Origin: Acetobacteraceae bacterium
GTDB taxonomy: Bacteria > Pseudomonadota > Alphaproteobacteria > Acetobacterales > Acetobacteraceae
Direction of reading: 5' to 3'
DNA length: 64,000 bases
NCBI GenBank assembly: GCA_027451405.1
Contig: DAIDJM010000030.1
Coordinates: 1 to 64,000, forward strand
Positions 7,430 through 15,851 of this stretch are shown here, in pieces (position 1 is the stretch's first letter; every line of letters starts with the position of its first letter). Made by a program: the position numbers and the translations under genes. The notes under the pieces are model-generated. The model did not search any database, had not been told where the DNA came from, and saw only the letters and a program-made list of their open reading frames with translations.

Positions 7430-8761
7430 ATGACCCTCTGGCCCCGAAGCCTCGCGACCCGGACGCTGCTGACCCTCCTTCTCGGCCTCGCCTTCGTCCA
7501 GGCTGCCGGCCTCCTGATCCACGCCCTCGACCGCATCGGTCTCCAGCGCCAGGCCGACCTCCGCACTGCCGGCATCCGCACCGCCAGCCTCTACCGAACC
7601 CTCGTCGCCACCTCGATCGCCGAGCGCCCCGCCGAGCTCAAGGAGCTCGAACTCGGCGACGGCATCACCGCGACCCTGGCCGACGCCCCCCCGACCGACC
7701 CGCCCGACCCCACCCCCCCGGAGATCGCCCAGACCATCCGCCTCAACATGGCCTACGTCCCGATCCGCTCCCGCAACCGCCCCCGCGACATCCAGATGCG
7801 CGGCCTCCCCTGGGACGGCGCCGTCACGATCGGCCTGAAATTCCCCGACCGCGGCTGGCTGGTTCTCGAACTCCCGATCCCCAAGCCCCGCCCCTGGCAC
7901 TCCCCCACCTTCCTGCTCGCCTTCGTCCTCATGACCGTGGCCGCCGCCCTGCTTTCACTCTGGGCCGTCCGCCAGCTCATCGGCCCGGTCGCCACCCTGG
8001 CCGCCGCCGCCGAACGCCTCGGCCGCGACGTCAACAGCCCCCCGCTCCCCGAAACCGGCCCCACCGAGGTCGCCCGCGCCGCCGCCGCCTTCAACACCAT
8101 GGCCACCCGCATCCGCCGCTTCGTCCAGGACCGCACCTTCCTCCTCACCGCCATCGGCCACGATCTGCGAACACCCATTACGCGCCTCAAACTACGCGCC
8201 GAGTTCATCGAGGACGACGACCTCCGTGACAAATTCATCGCCGACCTCGACGAGCTCGACACCATGCTCACCGCCACCCTGGCCTTCGGCCGCGACGCCG
8301 CCGACGCCGAACCCGCCACCGCCATCGATCTTGGCGCGCTCCTCCGCACCGTGCTCGACGAAGTCGCCGACGCCCGCCCCGACGCGGCCGAAAACCTCGC
8401 CTATGCCGGCCCCGAACACCTCACCCTATCGGGCCGCCCGGTCGCGCTGAAACGCGCCTTCACCAACCTCGTCACGAACGCCGTCAAATATGCCGGCGGC
8501 GCACACATCATCCTCACCCCTCCCGATGGCGGCCAGACCCGGATCCTCGTGGAAGATAATGGCCCCGGCCTCCCACCCGACGAACTCGAGCGCGTCTTCG
8601 ACCCGTTCTACCGCATCGAGACCAGCCGAAACCGCGAAACCGGCGGCACCGGGCTCGGCCTGCCGATCGCCCGCAATATCCTCCGCGCCCATGGCGGCGA
8701 CGTCACGCTCAGCAACCGCCCGGGCGGCGGCGCACGCGCCACGGTTGTCCTGCCTGCGTGA
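7430..8761 (+). CDS. Orphan sensor histidine kinase
   Basis: A 443-aa membrane-bound histidine kinase. Order: transmembrane helix near 10-32, a periplasmic domain of about 120 residues, a second helix near 160-182, HAMP linker, HisKA with the H-box AIGHDLRTPITRL (phospho-acceptor His at about 244), and HATPase_c with N-box NLVTNAVKYAGG, G1 VEDNGPGLP and G2 GGTGLGLPIARN. The ATG has an ideal ribosome site GGAGG at 7421-7425. All kinase boxes are intact. No response regulator gene is adjacent on either side, so the partner must be elsewhere. The EnvZ-like layout is family knowledge; the signal is unknown. Confidence 0.88.
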   Translation: MTLWPRSLATRTLLTLLLGLAFVQAAGLLIHALDRIGLQRQADLRTAGIRTASLYRTLVATSIAERPAELKELELGDGITATLADAPPTDPPDPTPPEIAQTIRLNMAYVPIRSRNRPRDIQMRGLPWDGAVTIGLKFPDRGWLVLELPIPKPRPWHSPTFLLAFVLMTVAAALLSLWAVRQLIGPVATLAAAAERLGRDVNSPPLPETGPTEVARAAAAFNTMATRIRRFVQDRTFLLTAIGHDLRTPITRLKLRAEFIEDDDLRDKFIADLDELDTMLTATLAFGRDAADAEPATAIDLGALLRTVLDEVADARPDAAENLAYAGPEHLTLSGRPVALKRAFTNLVTNAVKYAGGAHIILTPPDGGQTRILVEDNGPGLPPDELERVFDPFYRIETSRNRETGGTGLGLPIARNILRAHGGDVTLSNRPGGGARATVVLPA

Positions 8762-8796
8762 GGGAAGTCTTCTTCTCCTCACGGAAAAAAAAGCGC

Positions 8797-8817
8797 GTTT
8801 CGCGTCCGGCGCGAAAC
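8797..8817 (-). terminator. Stem-loop after the kinase gene
   Basis: An 8-bp perfect stem (8797-8804 with 8810-8817), flanked on its left by a run of A. Read on the minus strand it is a hairpin followed by eight T, so it would terminate minus-strand transcripts; no minus-strand gene is apparent there. Confidence 0.35.
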
Positions 8818-8912
8818 ACCGCTCATCCCGAAATCGTTACGCCCACCCTCTGGCACAAGCCGTTATCTTTGAAAGGCATATCATTGGCCCACTAGAACAA
8901 TGGGGGTCGTCC

Positions 8913-10190
8913 ATGGCCAAGTTCCTCTGGGATGCGCCCGTCACCGGCCTCTGGTCGGACCCAGCGAACTGGGCCTCCCCCTCGGGTGGCACCCCCGGCA
9001 TCACCGACTCCGTGCAAATCATCGATCTCACGCCCGATCCTTTCACGGTCGCGATCACCAACGGTGCGGCGGCCTTCAATCTCGTGCTAGATGCGGCGGG
9101 CGGCCAATTGCTCGACTTGGCCACGCTCCGCATCGGCAACCAGCTCCGCGCCTGCGCCGGCACACTCACCCTTGCGCGGGGCGCCCTCCTCGAGGGCGGC
9201 ACGATCTCGCTCGGCGCCCACGCCCAGTTCCTCTCGACGGACGGCACACTCGCGGGCCTCACCTGGCGGGGCCCGCTCGATATCGGACCCAATGACGCGC
9301 TATCCCTTGGCGCCGGCGTCAACCTGGAATCCGCCAATGGCGGACCCGGAACGGTCCGGCTCGGCGGCGTGCTCGATTTCCGCTCCAGCACAATATTCGG
9401 CGGCACACTTGCTTTCGGTGTTGGCGGTTACGCCACCGTCTTGAACTCCGGCGTGCTCGATTTCGCACCTGGATCCCATATCGAGCTCCGCGGCGAGGGT
9501 TCCTTCAACGGCGCCACCGTCGTCAATGACGGCCTGATCACCGCTGCCGGCACGGCAGCAGGCTTCGAAACCCTCTCGCCCCACACATTCCTCAACAACG
9601 GAACAATCCAAATTACCAACCGGGCGCAAATTCGCGCGGTCGGCAACACCGACTGGACCAACGCGGGACAGATCGCCGTCACCGGCGCGGCACTCACCTT
9701 TCTCTACCCGAAGGACTTCCTCAACACCGGCGTCATCACCCTCTCTGATCATGCCAGTTTCAGGGTTTTCGAAGGCAGCGAGGGGCAAGCCGGGCAGGCC
9801 ACGAACAACGGCACCATCCGGCTCGCGACGGGCTCCAGCCTGATCGCCGCGCCCTCGCTCGCCGGAACCGGAACCCTCGTGCTCGGCCTCAACACGGAAG
9901 CGACGCTTTTGGGTCCGTGCGCGCAAACTGCCGATTTCGTCAGCTCCGGCGCGACCCTTTCCCTCTACGACCCGCAAACCTTCCGAGGTCTCATCGCCGA
10001 TTTCGGTTCCGGCGACGTGATCGACCTGCCGCAGACCCAGGCTGACGCGCTCGCCTACGCGAACCACACGCTAACCCTGACCGAAACCGGCACGCCAGTC
10101 GCATCGTTGCATTTTCTCGGCAGTTATCACGCGAGCGAATTCCAACTCTCGTCCGATGGAACCGGCGGCACACTCGTGAAAATCATCTGA
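8913..10190 (+). CDS. Beta-rich repeat protein, tandem copy 1, probably exported
   Basis: A 425-aa protein of short beta-strand repeats rich in Gly, Thr, Asn and Leu. It opens with a W-x-G-x-W-x-D-x-x-NW type module (TGLWSDPANW, residues 11-20) and contains successive LxxGxTL-like turns that suggest a beta-helix. It ends in a module with FRGLIADFGSGDVIDL and a FQLSSDGTGGT tail, as seen at the C termini of large exported adhesin-like proteins. No Sec signal peptide is present, so export would need a C-terminal route such as type I secretion; that is inference. The neighbour at 10274 is a clear paralog (same module order and length). ATG 8913 was chosen by that alignment. Confidence 0.7.
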   Translation: MAKFLWDAPVTGLWSDPANWASPSGGTPGITDSVQIIDLTPDPFTVAITNGAAAFNLVLDAAGGQLLDLATLRIGNQLRACAGTLTLARGALLEGGTISLGAHAQFLSTDGTLAGLTWRGPLDIGPNDALSLGAGVNLESANGGPGTVRLGGVLDFRSSTIFGGTLAFGVGGYATVLNSGVLDFAPGSHIELRGEGSFNGATVVNDGLITAAGTAAGFETLSPHTFLNNGTIQITNRAQIRAVGNTDWTNAGQIAVTGAALTFLYPKDFLNTGVITLSDHASFRVFEGSEGQAGQATNNGTIRLATGSSLIAAPSLAGTGTLVLGLNTEATLLGPCAQTADFVSSGATLSLYDPQTFRGLIADFGSGDVIDLPQTQADALAYANHTLTLTETGTPVASLHFLGSYHASEFQLSSDGTGGTLVKII

Positions 10191-10273
10191 GCCGGCGGGC
10201 AAACTCGGCGCCCGGCGCCGCGCCGCCGCCATTCCAACGTGCTCCCATCACCAACACCCGAGGGATCTGGCCC

Positions 10274-11554
10274 GTGTCCATTACCGAATGGAAGCAACCC
10301 GTGACCGGTCTCTGGTCCGACGCCAAAAACTGGACCAGCGGCACCGCTCCCGGCGCCAACAGCGACATTGCCATCCTCGACTTGGCCCCCGACCTCTACA
10401 CCGTAGCGATTGCCAACAACGCCGCTGCGGACCGCCTTGCGCTCGACAGCCCAGGCGCCACCCTCCTCGATCTCGCGACTCTCGCGATCGGCGCTCATCT
10501 CCAGATTACCGCCGGCACACTCGCGCTCGGCCAGGGCGCCACGCTCGAAGGTGGGACGACCACGCTCGGCCCCGGCGCCAGCTTCCTCTCCACCGGCGGC
10601 ACGCTCGCGAACCTCACCTGGCGCGGCCCGATCGACCTCGCCGGCAGCAACGAATCCCTCGCCTTCGGTCCTGGCGTCACCCTCGAAGCCCGCAATGCCT
10701 CGCCGCACACCGCCATCAGGCTCGGCGGCACGCTCAGCCTCCTCTGCGCCACCACGCTGCATGCCACGCTCGATTTCGGCGGCACTGGCCTTGCCGCACT
10801 GAGCAACGCGGCCCCTCTCACCCTCGCCCCCGACAGTATAATCCATCTGCGCGGCAATGGCTATTTCGGAAGCGGCACGCTCGTCAGCGAGGGAACCATC
10901 AAAGACATCACCGCCTCTGCCGCCTTTGTCTTCCTTTCTCCCAAATTTTTCCTCAATCTCGGCACCATCACCCTCGCGCAAGGCGCCGAACTCCGCGCAG
11001 CCGGCAACACCGATTGGACCAATGCCGGCCATATCGCCATAAACCACGCGACGCTTCTATTCTCTGCTCCCAACGAATTCGCTAATCTTGGGACCATCAC
11101 GCTCGCCGCCCATGCCGCCCTCGACCTGCTCCCCATTCCCGGGGCCACCGGCAACGCTAGCAACGACGGCGCCATCTCGCTTGACACCGGCGCCCATCTC
11201 TATCTCGCTGCCCCACTGGCCGGTCACGGCAGCCTCACACTCGGCCAGAATACCGAAGCTACTTTCCTCGGGGGCGCCCCCGACCAGAAGATCGCGTTTG
11301 AAAGCACGGACGCCACGCTCAATCTCGCGGATGCCGCCACCTTCCACGGCCTCATCTCAGGCTTCGGTGCCGGCGACGTCATCGATCTCCTGCAAGCCCC
11401 GGCAACGGGCCTCAATTACGCGAACAACACCCTCACGCTCATTGACGGCAGCACGACGGTCGCAGCACTTCACCTGCCCGGCCCGTATCATTCCAGCGAC
11501 TTCCATCTCTTTTCTGATCGCGCTGGCGGCACGTTCATCAAAATCGTGACCTGA
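10274..11554 (+). CDS. Beta-rich repeat protein, tandem copy 2, probably exported
   Basis: A 426-aa paralog of the preceding gene. It shares the start module TGLWSDAKNW, the block AGNTDWTNAGHIAI in the middle, NTEATFLG, and the C-terminal FHGLISGFGAGDVIDL plus FSDRAGGTFIKIV. The GTG at 10274 matches the start of copy 1. No signal peptide was seen. The 83-nt gap between the copies suggests a tandem duplication that has since diverged strongly. Likely surface or secreted; binding partner unknown. Confidence 0.7.
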   Translation: MSITEWKQPVTGLWSDAKNWTSGTAPGANSDIAILDLAPDLYTVAIANNAAADRLALDSPGATLLDLATLAIGAHLQITAGTLALGQGATLEGGTTTLGPGASFLSTGGTLANLTWRGPIDLAGSNESLAFGPGVTLEARNASPHTAIRLGGTLSLLCATTLHATLDFGGTGLAALSNAAPLTLAPDSIIHLRGNGYFGSGTLVSEGTIKDITASAAFVFLSPKFFLNLGTITLAQGAELRAAGNTDWTNAGHIAINHATLLFSAPNEFANLGTITLAAHAALDLLPIPGATGNASNDGAISLDTGAHLYLAAPLAGHGSLTLGQNTEATFLGGAPDQKIAFESTDATLNLADAATFHGLISGFGAGDVIDLLQAPATGLNYANNTLTLIDGSTTVAALHLPGPYHSSDFHLFSDRAGGTFIKIVT

Positions 11555-12241
11555 CCCCGCCCGATCCGGCACCCTTATTATAAGGATGCGTGTCCGTAGC
11601 TTTATGCGCCGAGACACCTTTCCTTGAGCATGCGGTCTGTCTTCGCGGTCGTTCCCGCCATCTCCCCTTAGAATTTCGTGCGGTCGCGCTAGGTTATAAT
11701 GATTCCGCAACGGGTGTCTATCGCGCATGGCGATTTTATTGCTTTACAAAGTCCGTGAACGGAAGTTAAGAACCCGACTGTCAAGCCTCTGATCGACCTG
11801 CCGTTCGAAAGAGCCGTGCCGGAACGACGCTTCCCCGCAGCAAGTCTGCGGGCGCTGGTCTTGAAACAAGAAATGTAAGAGTTCGTCTCGATTTTCGGTC
11901 ATTGCCACGCTTATTTTTAGATTTTCACGGCTATCTCCGACATCTGTCCAGTGAAGGCAGAGCGGGAAAGTCGCCAGGTGAGCCTCTCCATTGTGGGCTC
12001 GACACAAAAAACCGAGGAGACGTCCGACCCATGCTGCCCATCATTCGAAGTCCCTGAGCTGTCGCGGTCGGTGCCATGCTGGCGCCGCACGCGACTTTTT
12101 CCATGATCATCGAACGCACGCGTCGAACAGGCGGCTTCGCCTGCCGGCTGTTGTTGCGTTTCTTTTATGGGTTTCCGCGCACGGTGCTGTGCGGAAGGCG
12201 CGATCTGCTGCTGTTTTCGCATGAAGCTGAAGGAGAAGGGT
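11555..12241. other. Long leader region upstream of the xoxF-like gene
   Basis: 687 nt with no convincing gene. A near-palindrome CCTTATTATAAGG lies just after copy 2 (about 11573-11585). A TATAAT at 11695-11700 could be a -10 for the dehydrogenase, although its -35 is weak. A short hairpin (caggc...gcctg) lies near 12128-12144. Such a long leader suggests regulation, possibly by the metal or alcohol, but no known riboswitch was recognised. Confidence 0.35.
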
Positions 12242-14218
12242 ATGACACGATTCACCATGAAGCGTCCGTGGCGAGCCTGCCTGGCTGCCGGCACCATCCT
12301 GGCTGGTTCGGCGGCTCCCCTCGCAGCCCAGGCCCAGCTCGGCCAGACCGGCGCAGGTGCTACCTGGACCACCGAACGCGGGGACTTGCAGGGCACCGGT
12401 TACAGCACGCTCTCAGAAATCAACAGCAGCAACGTGCATAACCTTGTCGAAGAGTTCGCGGTGCCCACAAACGCCTTCCGCAACCATGAAGGCGCGCCGC
12501 TGGTCGTCAACAATCGCATGTATTTCGTTACACCATTCGCTACTGCCAATTCACCGGAACAATCTGAATTGCTCTATGCACTCGATCTGACCCACAAGGG
12601 CAAAGTGCTGTGGGTCTATAATCCCAACGCCAATCCCGGCGCGCGCGCCCAGGCCTGCTGCGACGTCGACAATCGCGGCCCCGCCTATGTGAGCCAAGCC
12701 GACGGCGCGCCGAATGCGGACGGGCTGATCGTCTTCAATACGCTCGACGGCTACATGGTCGGTGTTGATGCCGTCACAGGAACACAGGTCTGGAAAACGC
12801 AGCTCACCAGCATTTCGATCGGTGCCACATTAACCGGCTCGCCCATCGTTGCTGACGGTGTCGCCATGGTCGGCAATTCCGGTGCTGAGGACGGGGTACG
12901 CGGTCAGGAATGGGGTGTGAACGTCACCACCGGCGCGATTGTGTGGGCCGCCTATAATACTGGACCGGACTCCGATGTCGGGATTGGCCCCTGGACGCAT
13001 AATTTCTACGCCAAGGATCGCGGCAAGGATCTCGGCGTCACTAGCTGGAACGGCGGCAACTGGTGGCAGCAAGGCGGCGCCACTTCCTGGGGCTACCATA
13101 CGTATGATCCGGTCAATGATCTCTGGATCACCGGCACCGGCAATGCCGACCCATGGCTGTCCGTCACCCGCGGGGGCATCGGCGCTGCCAAATGGGCCGC
13201 CAGCATCATCGCCCGCAAGCCGAGGACCGGCCAAGTGGCTTGGGTCACCCAGCTCACGCCCAATGACAATTATGATTTCGATTCCATTGCAGAAGCCATG
13301 GTCGCCGACATCACTTTCAAGGGCCAGCCACGACATGTTCTGATCCACACCGACAAGAACGGCTACACTTTCACGCTGGATGCCGCGACCGGCGAAATCC
13401 TGGTGGCCGGCGACACGACTGTCGCGCTGAACGGCGGCTCCAGCTATATAAACTGGGCCCAAGGTTACGACCTGAAGACCGGAAAGCCAATCAATCAGAC
13501 CAATGTCATTACGAAATACGGGCCCAATGGCGCCGTGCCGGTCAACTGCCCCAGCCCGGGCGGCGTAAAGGATCCGGAGCCGGACTCATTCTCCTATCTC
13601 ACCGGGCTGGCCTACATACCGGCGCATAATGGCTGCATCAGCCTGATGGGACTCGGTGCCAACTGGATCGTTGGTGTTCCCTTCACGGGCTTCACCACGG
13701 GTCGCCATCCGGGCGGGGCGCCCATCACCTGGGTCAATCCGGGTTCTCCAGGCGGATTGATCGCCTGGAACCCCGCCCGGGGCACGCCGGTATGGACCGT
13801 ACTCGAGCCGTATCCGCTTTGGGGCGGCGTGCTGAGTACGGCCGGCAATCTGGTCGTCTACGGCACGCTGAGCAACGGCACCGACGCCGCTCAGAACCCG
13901 ACCGTAAAAATCCTCAACTCGCACACTGGCAAACTTCTCTGGTCCACGGCGCTCGAATGTAACACGGTCGGCTCGCCCATGACCTTCATCGGCGCCGACG
14001 GTCATCAGCGGATCGCCATCTTCACCGGCACCGGCAGCACCGGCAATGCCGGCACCGGCCAGTGCCCCTTCATCCAGCAATATAACCCGGTGGGCAAACC
14101 GCCCGGACGCGAAACCGCCACGACCACCACCTGGCTCGGTCAGCAGCTCAAGGTGCCGGCGACCGCGGTGAGCAACACGGCGACCTCGGGCTATCTGCAC
14201 GTGTTCAAATTGCCCTGA
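12242..14218 (+). CDS. xoxF: Lanthanide-type PQQ-dependent alcohol dehydrogenase (XoxF-like)
   Basis: A 658-aa periplasmic quinoprotein that oxidises a primary alcohol and passes electrons to a cytochrome c. The signal peptide runs to about A31 (PLAAQA). Eight-bladed propeller features: the vicinal disulfide C139-C140 in ACCDVDNRG, metal ligands E216 (SGAE) and N301 (GTGN), the tryptophan docking stretch GGATSWGYHTYDP, and the catalytic Asp in NDNYDFDS. The residue two after the catalytic D345 is D347; Ca-dependent MxaF has Ala there and lanthanide enzymes have Asp, so a lanthanide cofactor is predicted. No C-terminal heme domain is present. AAGGAG lies ahead of ATG 12242. It is more divergent than classic XoxF, so the substrate may not be methanol. 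Confidence 0.85.
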   Translation: MTRFTMKRPWRACLAAGTILAGSAAPLAAQAQLGQTGAGATWTTERGDLQGTGYSTLSEINSSNVHNLVEEFAVPTNAFRNHEGAPLVVNNRMYFVTPFATANSPEQSELLYALDLTHKGKVLWVYNPNANPGARAQACCDVDNRGPAYVSQADGAPNADGLIVFNTLDGYMVGVDAVTGTQVWKTQLTSISIGATLTGSPIVADGVAMVGNSGAEDGVRGQEWGVNVTTGAIVWAAYNTGPDSDVGIGPWTHNFYAKDRGKDLGVTSWNGGNWWQQGGATSWGYHTYDPVNDLWITGTGNADPWLSVTRGGIGAAKWAASIIARKPRTGQVAWVTQLTPNDNYDFDSIAEAMVADITFKGQPRHVLIHTDKNGYTFTLDAATGEILVAGDTTVALNGGSSYINWAQGYDLKTGKPINQTNVITKYGPNGAVPVNCPSPGGVKDPEPDSFSYLTGLAYIPAHNGCISLMGLGANWIVGVPFTGFTTGRHPGGAPITWVNPGSPGGLIAWNPARGTPVWTVLEPYPLWGGVLSTAGNLVVYGTLSNGTDAAQNPTVKILNSHTGKLLWSTALECNTVGSPMTFIGADGHQRIAIFTGTGSTGNAGTGQCPFIQQYNPVGKPPGRETATTTTWLGQQLKVPATAVSNTATSGYLHVFKLP

Positions 14219-14229
14219 CATCAAGGCAG

Positions 14230-14252
14230 GCGCGCGGCCGCTGGCCGCGCGC
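14230..14252 (+). promoter_or_regulatory. Strong hairpin between xoxF-like and xoxJ-like genes
   Basis: A 10-bp all-GC stem with a 3-nt loop, 12 nt after the dehydrogenase stop. There is no T-run. It probably stabilises the upstream mRNA segment or lowers read-through, giving more dehydrogenase than XoxJ; that role is inferred. Confidence 0.5.
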
Positions 14253-14295
14253 GGACCTTCCGCAACATCGCAACGAGACTCACCACGGTGCCACC

Positions 14296-15204
14296 ATGTC
14301 CCTTTCCCTGAACACCAGCCTGCCGCTCGGAATATTCCTATCGCTTCTTCACGCAGCATCCCCCGCGGAGTTGGCCTTAGCTCGACCGGCTGCGAAGCCA
14401 GAACTCGCCGTCTGCGCCGACCCGAACAGCCTTCCTTATGCCAGCGACCAACAACCAGGCTTCGAAAACAAAATTGCCGAATTGTTGGCCGCGGATCAGC
14501 ACGCTACTCTGCGCTACGCCTGGTTTGCTCCGATCCGCGGCTTCCTGCGCAACACGCTGCTTGCCGGCGCCTGCGACGTGGTGATCGGCATGCCGGCCGC
14601 GCTGCAAGGCCCGCCGGTCGCGATGACCCGCCCCTATTACGCGGCCAGCTATGTCGCCGTGACGCGCACGAATGACCCGCGGCATTTCACCTCCTTCGAC
14701 GATACCTGGCTGAAGAGCGCCAATATCGGCGTCATGCTCCTCGGCGACGACCAGGCCATCACGCCGCCGCAGGTCTCGCTCAGCAACCGCGGCATAACAC
14801 AGCATATGACCGGCTTCCCCATGCGGGTCGGCGGCAATGTTTCCAATCCACAAGCTCGCATCATGGAGGCGGTCGCCAAAGGCAAGATCGACGTCGCCTT
14901 CGTCTGGGGTCCCCTCGCCGGCTATTTCGCGAAACAATATGGCGGAGCGCTCCGGCTCGAACCCGTCACCGCCGACGCAAAAAATCCCCAGTATCAATTC
15001 GTCTATGCCATGGCGATGGGCGTGCGCAAAACCGACACCGCGCTCCGCGACCGCCTGCAGTCCACGATCGACCGCCATCAGACCGAAATCGCCGCCATCC
15101 TCGACGATTACGGGATCCCGACGGTTCCGTTGTTGCGGACGTCTGCGCCGCCGTCACAGTCCCCGGCCTCCAAGAAGGCCAACGAAACGCCGCACACCAA
15201 CTGA
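14296..15204 (+). CDS. xoxJ: XoxJ-like periplasmic binding protein
   Basis: A 302-aa solute-binding-fold protein. A signal sequence covers about the first 28 residues, followed by the typical LAVCADPNSLPY opening and a fold resembling amino-acid-type periplasmic binding proteins (VVIGMPAAL, YYAASYVAV, DVAFVWGP). Proteins of this type (MxaJ/XoxJ) sit next to PQQ methanol dehydrogenases and are thought to assist dehydrogenase activation rather than transport. The position between the dehydrogenase and cytochrome genes supports this. No transporter genes accompany it. The Ser/Pro-rich C-terminal tail is probably disordered. Confidence 0.83.
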   Translation: MSLSLNTSLPLGIFLSLLHAASPAELALARPAAKPELAVCADPNSLPYASDQQPGFENKIAELLAADQHATLRYAWFAPIRGFLRNTLLAGACDVVIGMPAALQGPPVAMTRPYYAASYVAVTRTNDPRHFTSFDDTWLKSANIGVMLLGDDQAITPPQVSLSNRGITQHMTGFPMRVGGNVSNPQARIMEAVAKGKIDVAFVWGPLAGYFAKQYGGALRLEPVTADAKNPQYQFVYAMAMGVRKTDTALRDRLQSTIDRHQTEIAAILDDYGIPTVPLLRTSAPPSQSPASKKANETPHTN

Positions 15205-15220
15205 CTAGCAGGAGATGAAC

Positions 15221-15703
15221 ATGCATGTGAAACATTGCCTCATCGCCGCGGCGCTGGCCGTCTCCGCAGCCGCGCCGTGGGCCTTTGCCACCACAGGACT
15301 TGGCGTCCCGCCCAATCCAAACAAATTCGGTCCATTCAAGCCCATTCCATTGCAGAGCGTGAATACCGGCGTGCTGGGCAATGGCGGTACACAGGCCGAC
15401 GGCCGCCGTGCCTTCATGATGTATAATTGCTACCAATGCCACGGCAACACCGGCACCGGCACCGGACGCGGCGCGAATATCACGCCCTTCGCCACCGGCG
15501 GCCTGACCTACGATCAGGTCTACAACGTGATCATGCGCGGCGAACCCTATGGCGGCATGCCCTCGTTCGCCAATTACGTCACCCAGGCAGACATCTACAA
15601 TCTCTACATCTACATCAACAGCCTGGATTCTACGGGATCCGGCGTCCCCCCCGTCGGCACCGCCACCTTCGTCAATTGGTGGGTGCAGACTCCGAAATAC
15701 TGA
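15221..15703 (+). CDS. xoxG: XoxG-like periplasmic cytochrome c
   Basis: A 160-aa c-type cytochrome with a signal peptide (about 1-24, ending APWAFA) and one heme site, CYQCH, near residue 70. A likely Met ligand lies in GGMPSF. It would be the electron acceptor of the adjacent dehydrogenase. ATG 15221 is preferred over 15215 because AGGAG at 15210-15214 is then 6 nt away. The gene follows xoxJ by 16 nt. The FJG order matches mxa/xox clusters. Confidence 0.85.
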   Translation: MHVKHCLIAAALAVSAAAPWAFATTGLGVPPNPNKFGPFKPIPLQSVNTGVLGNGGTQADGRRAFMMYNCYQCHGNTGTGTGRGANITPFATGGLTYDQVYNVIMRGEPYGGMPSFANYVTQADIYNLYIYINSLDSTGSGVPPVGTATFVNWWVQTPKY

Positions 15704-15742
15704 TATCGCCGACCCATCTTCATTTCCACTCGGAGCCAAGAC

Positions 15743-15823
15743 ATGAATTGGAAAGTCCCGAAAGTCCTCGAAATCGCGCTCGGCGCGGAAATCAGTGCCT
15801 ACGCTTGCGCACAGACTCAGTAA
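15743..15823 (+). CDS. pqqA: PqqA, PQQ precursor peptide
   Basis: A 26-residue peptide beginning MNWKVPKVLEIALG. It contains the diagnostic Glu-x3-Tyr pair, E16 and Y20 (GAEISAYA), whose side chains are crosslinked by PqqE and become pyrroloquinoline quinone. The Trp-3 and Pro-6 positions also fit the family. GGAG at 15732-15735 serves the ATG. It lies 39 nt after the cytochrome gene, in the same direction. No pqqB, C, D or E gene follows, so maturation must be done by enzymes encoded elsewhere. It is too short for most gene callers. Confidence rests on the ExxxY motif and the context. Confidence 0.85.
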   Translation: MNWKVPKVLEIALGAEISAYACAQTQ

Positions 15824-15851
15824 CTCTGGACCAAAGAACGAGTATCCCAAA

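Noticed and set aside
11744-12241. Short frames between the beta-repeat genes and the dehydrogenase
   Set aside because: They lack ribosome sites and recognisable sequence and overlap each other on both strands.
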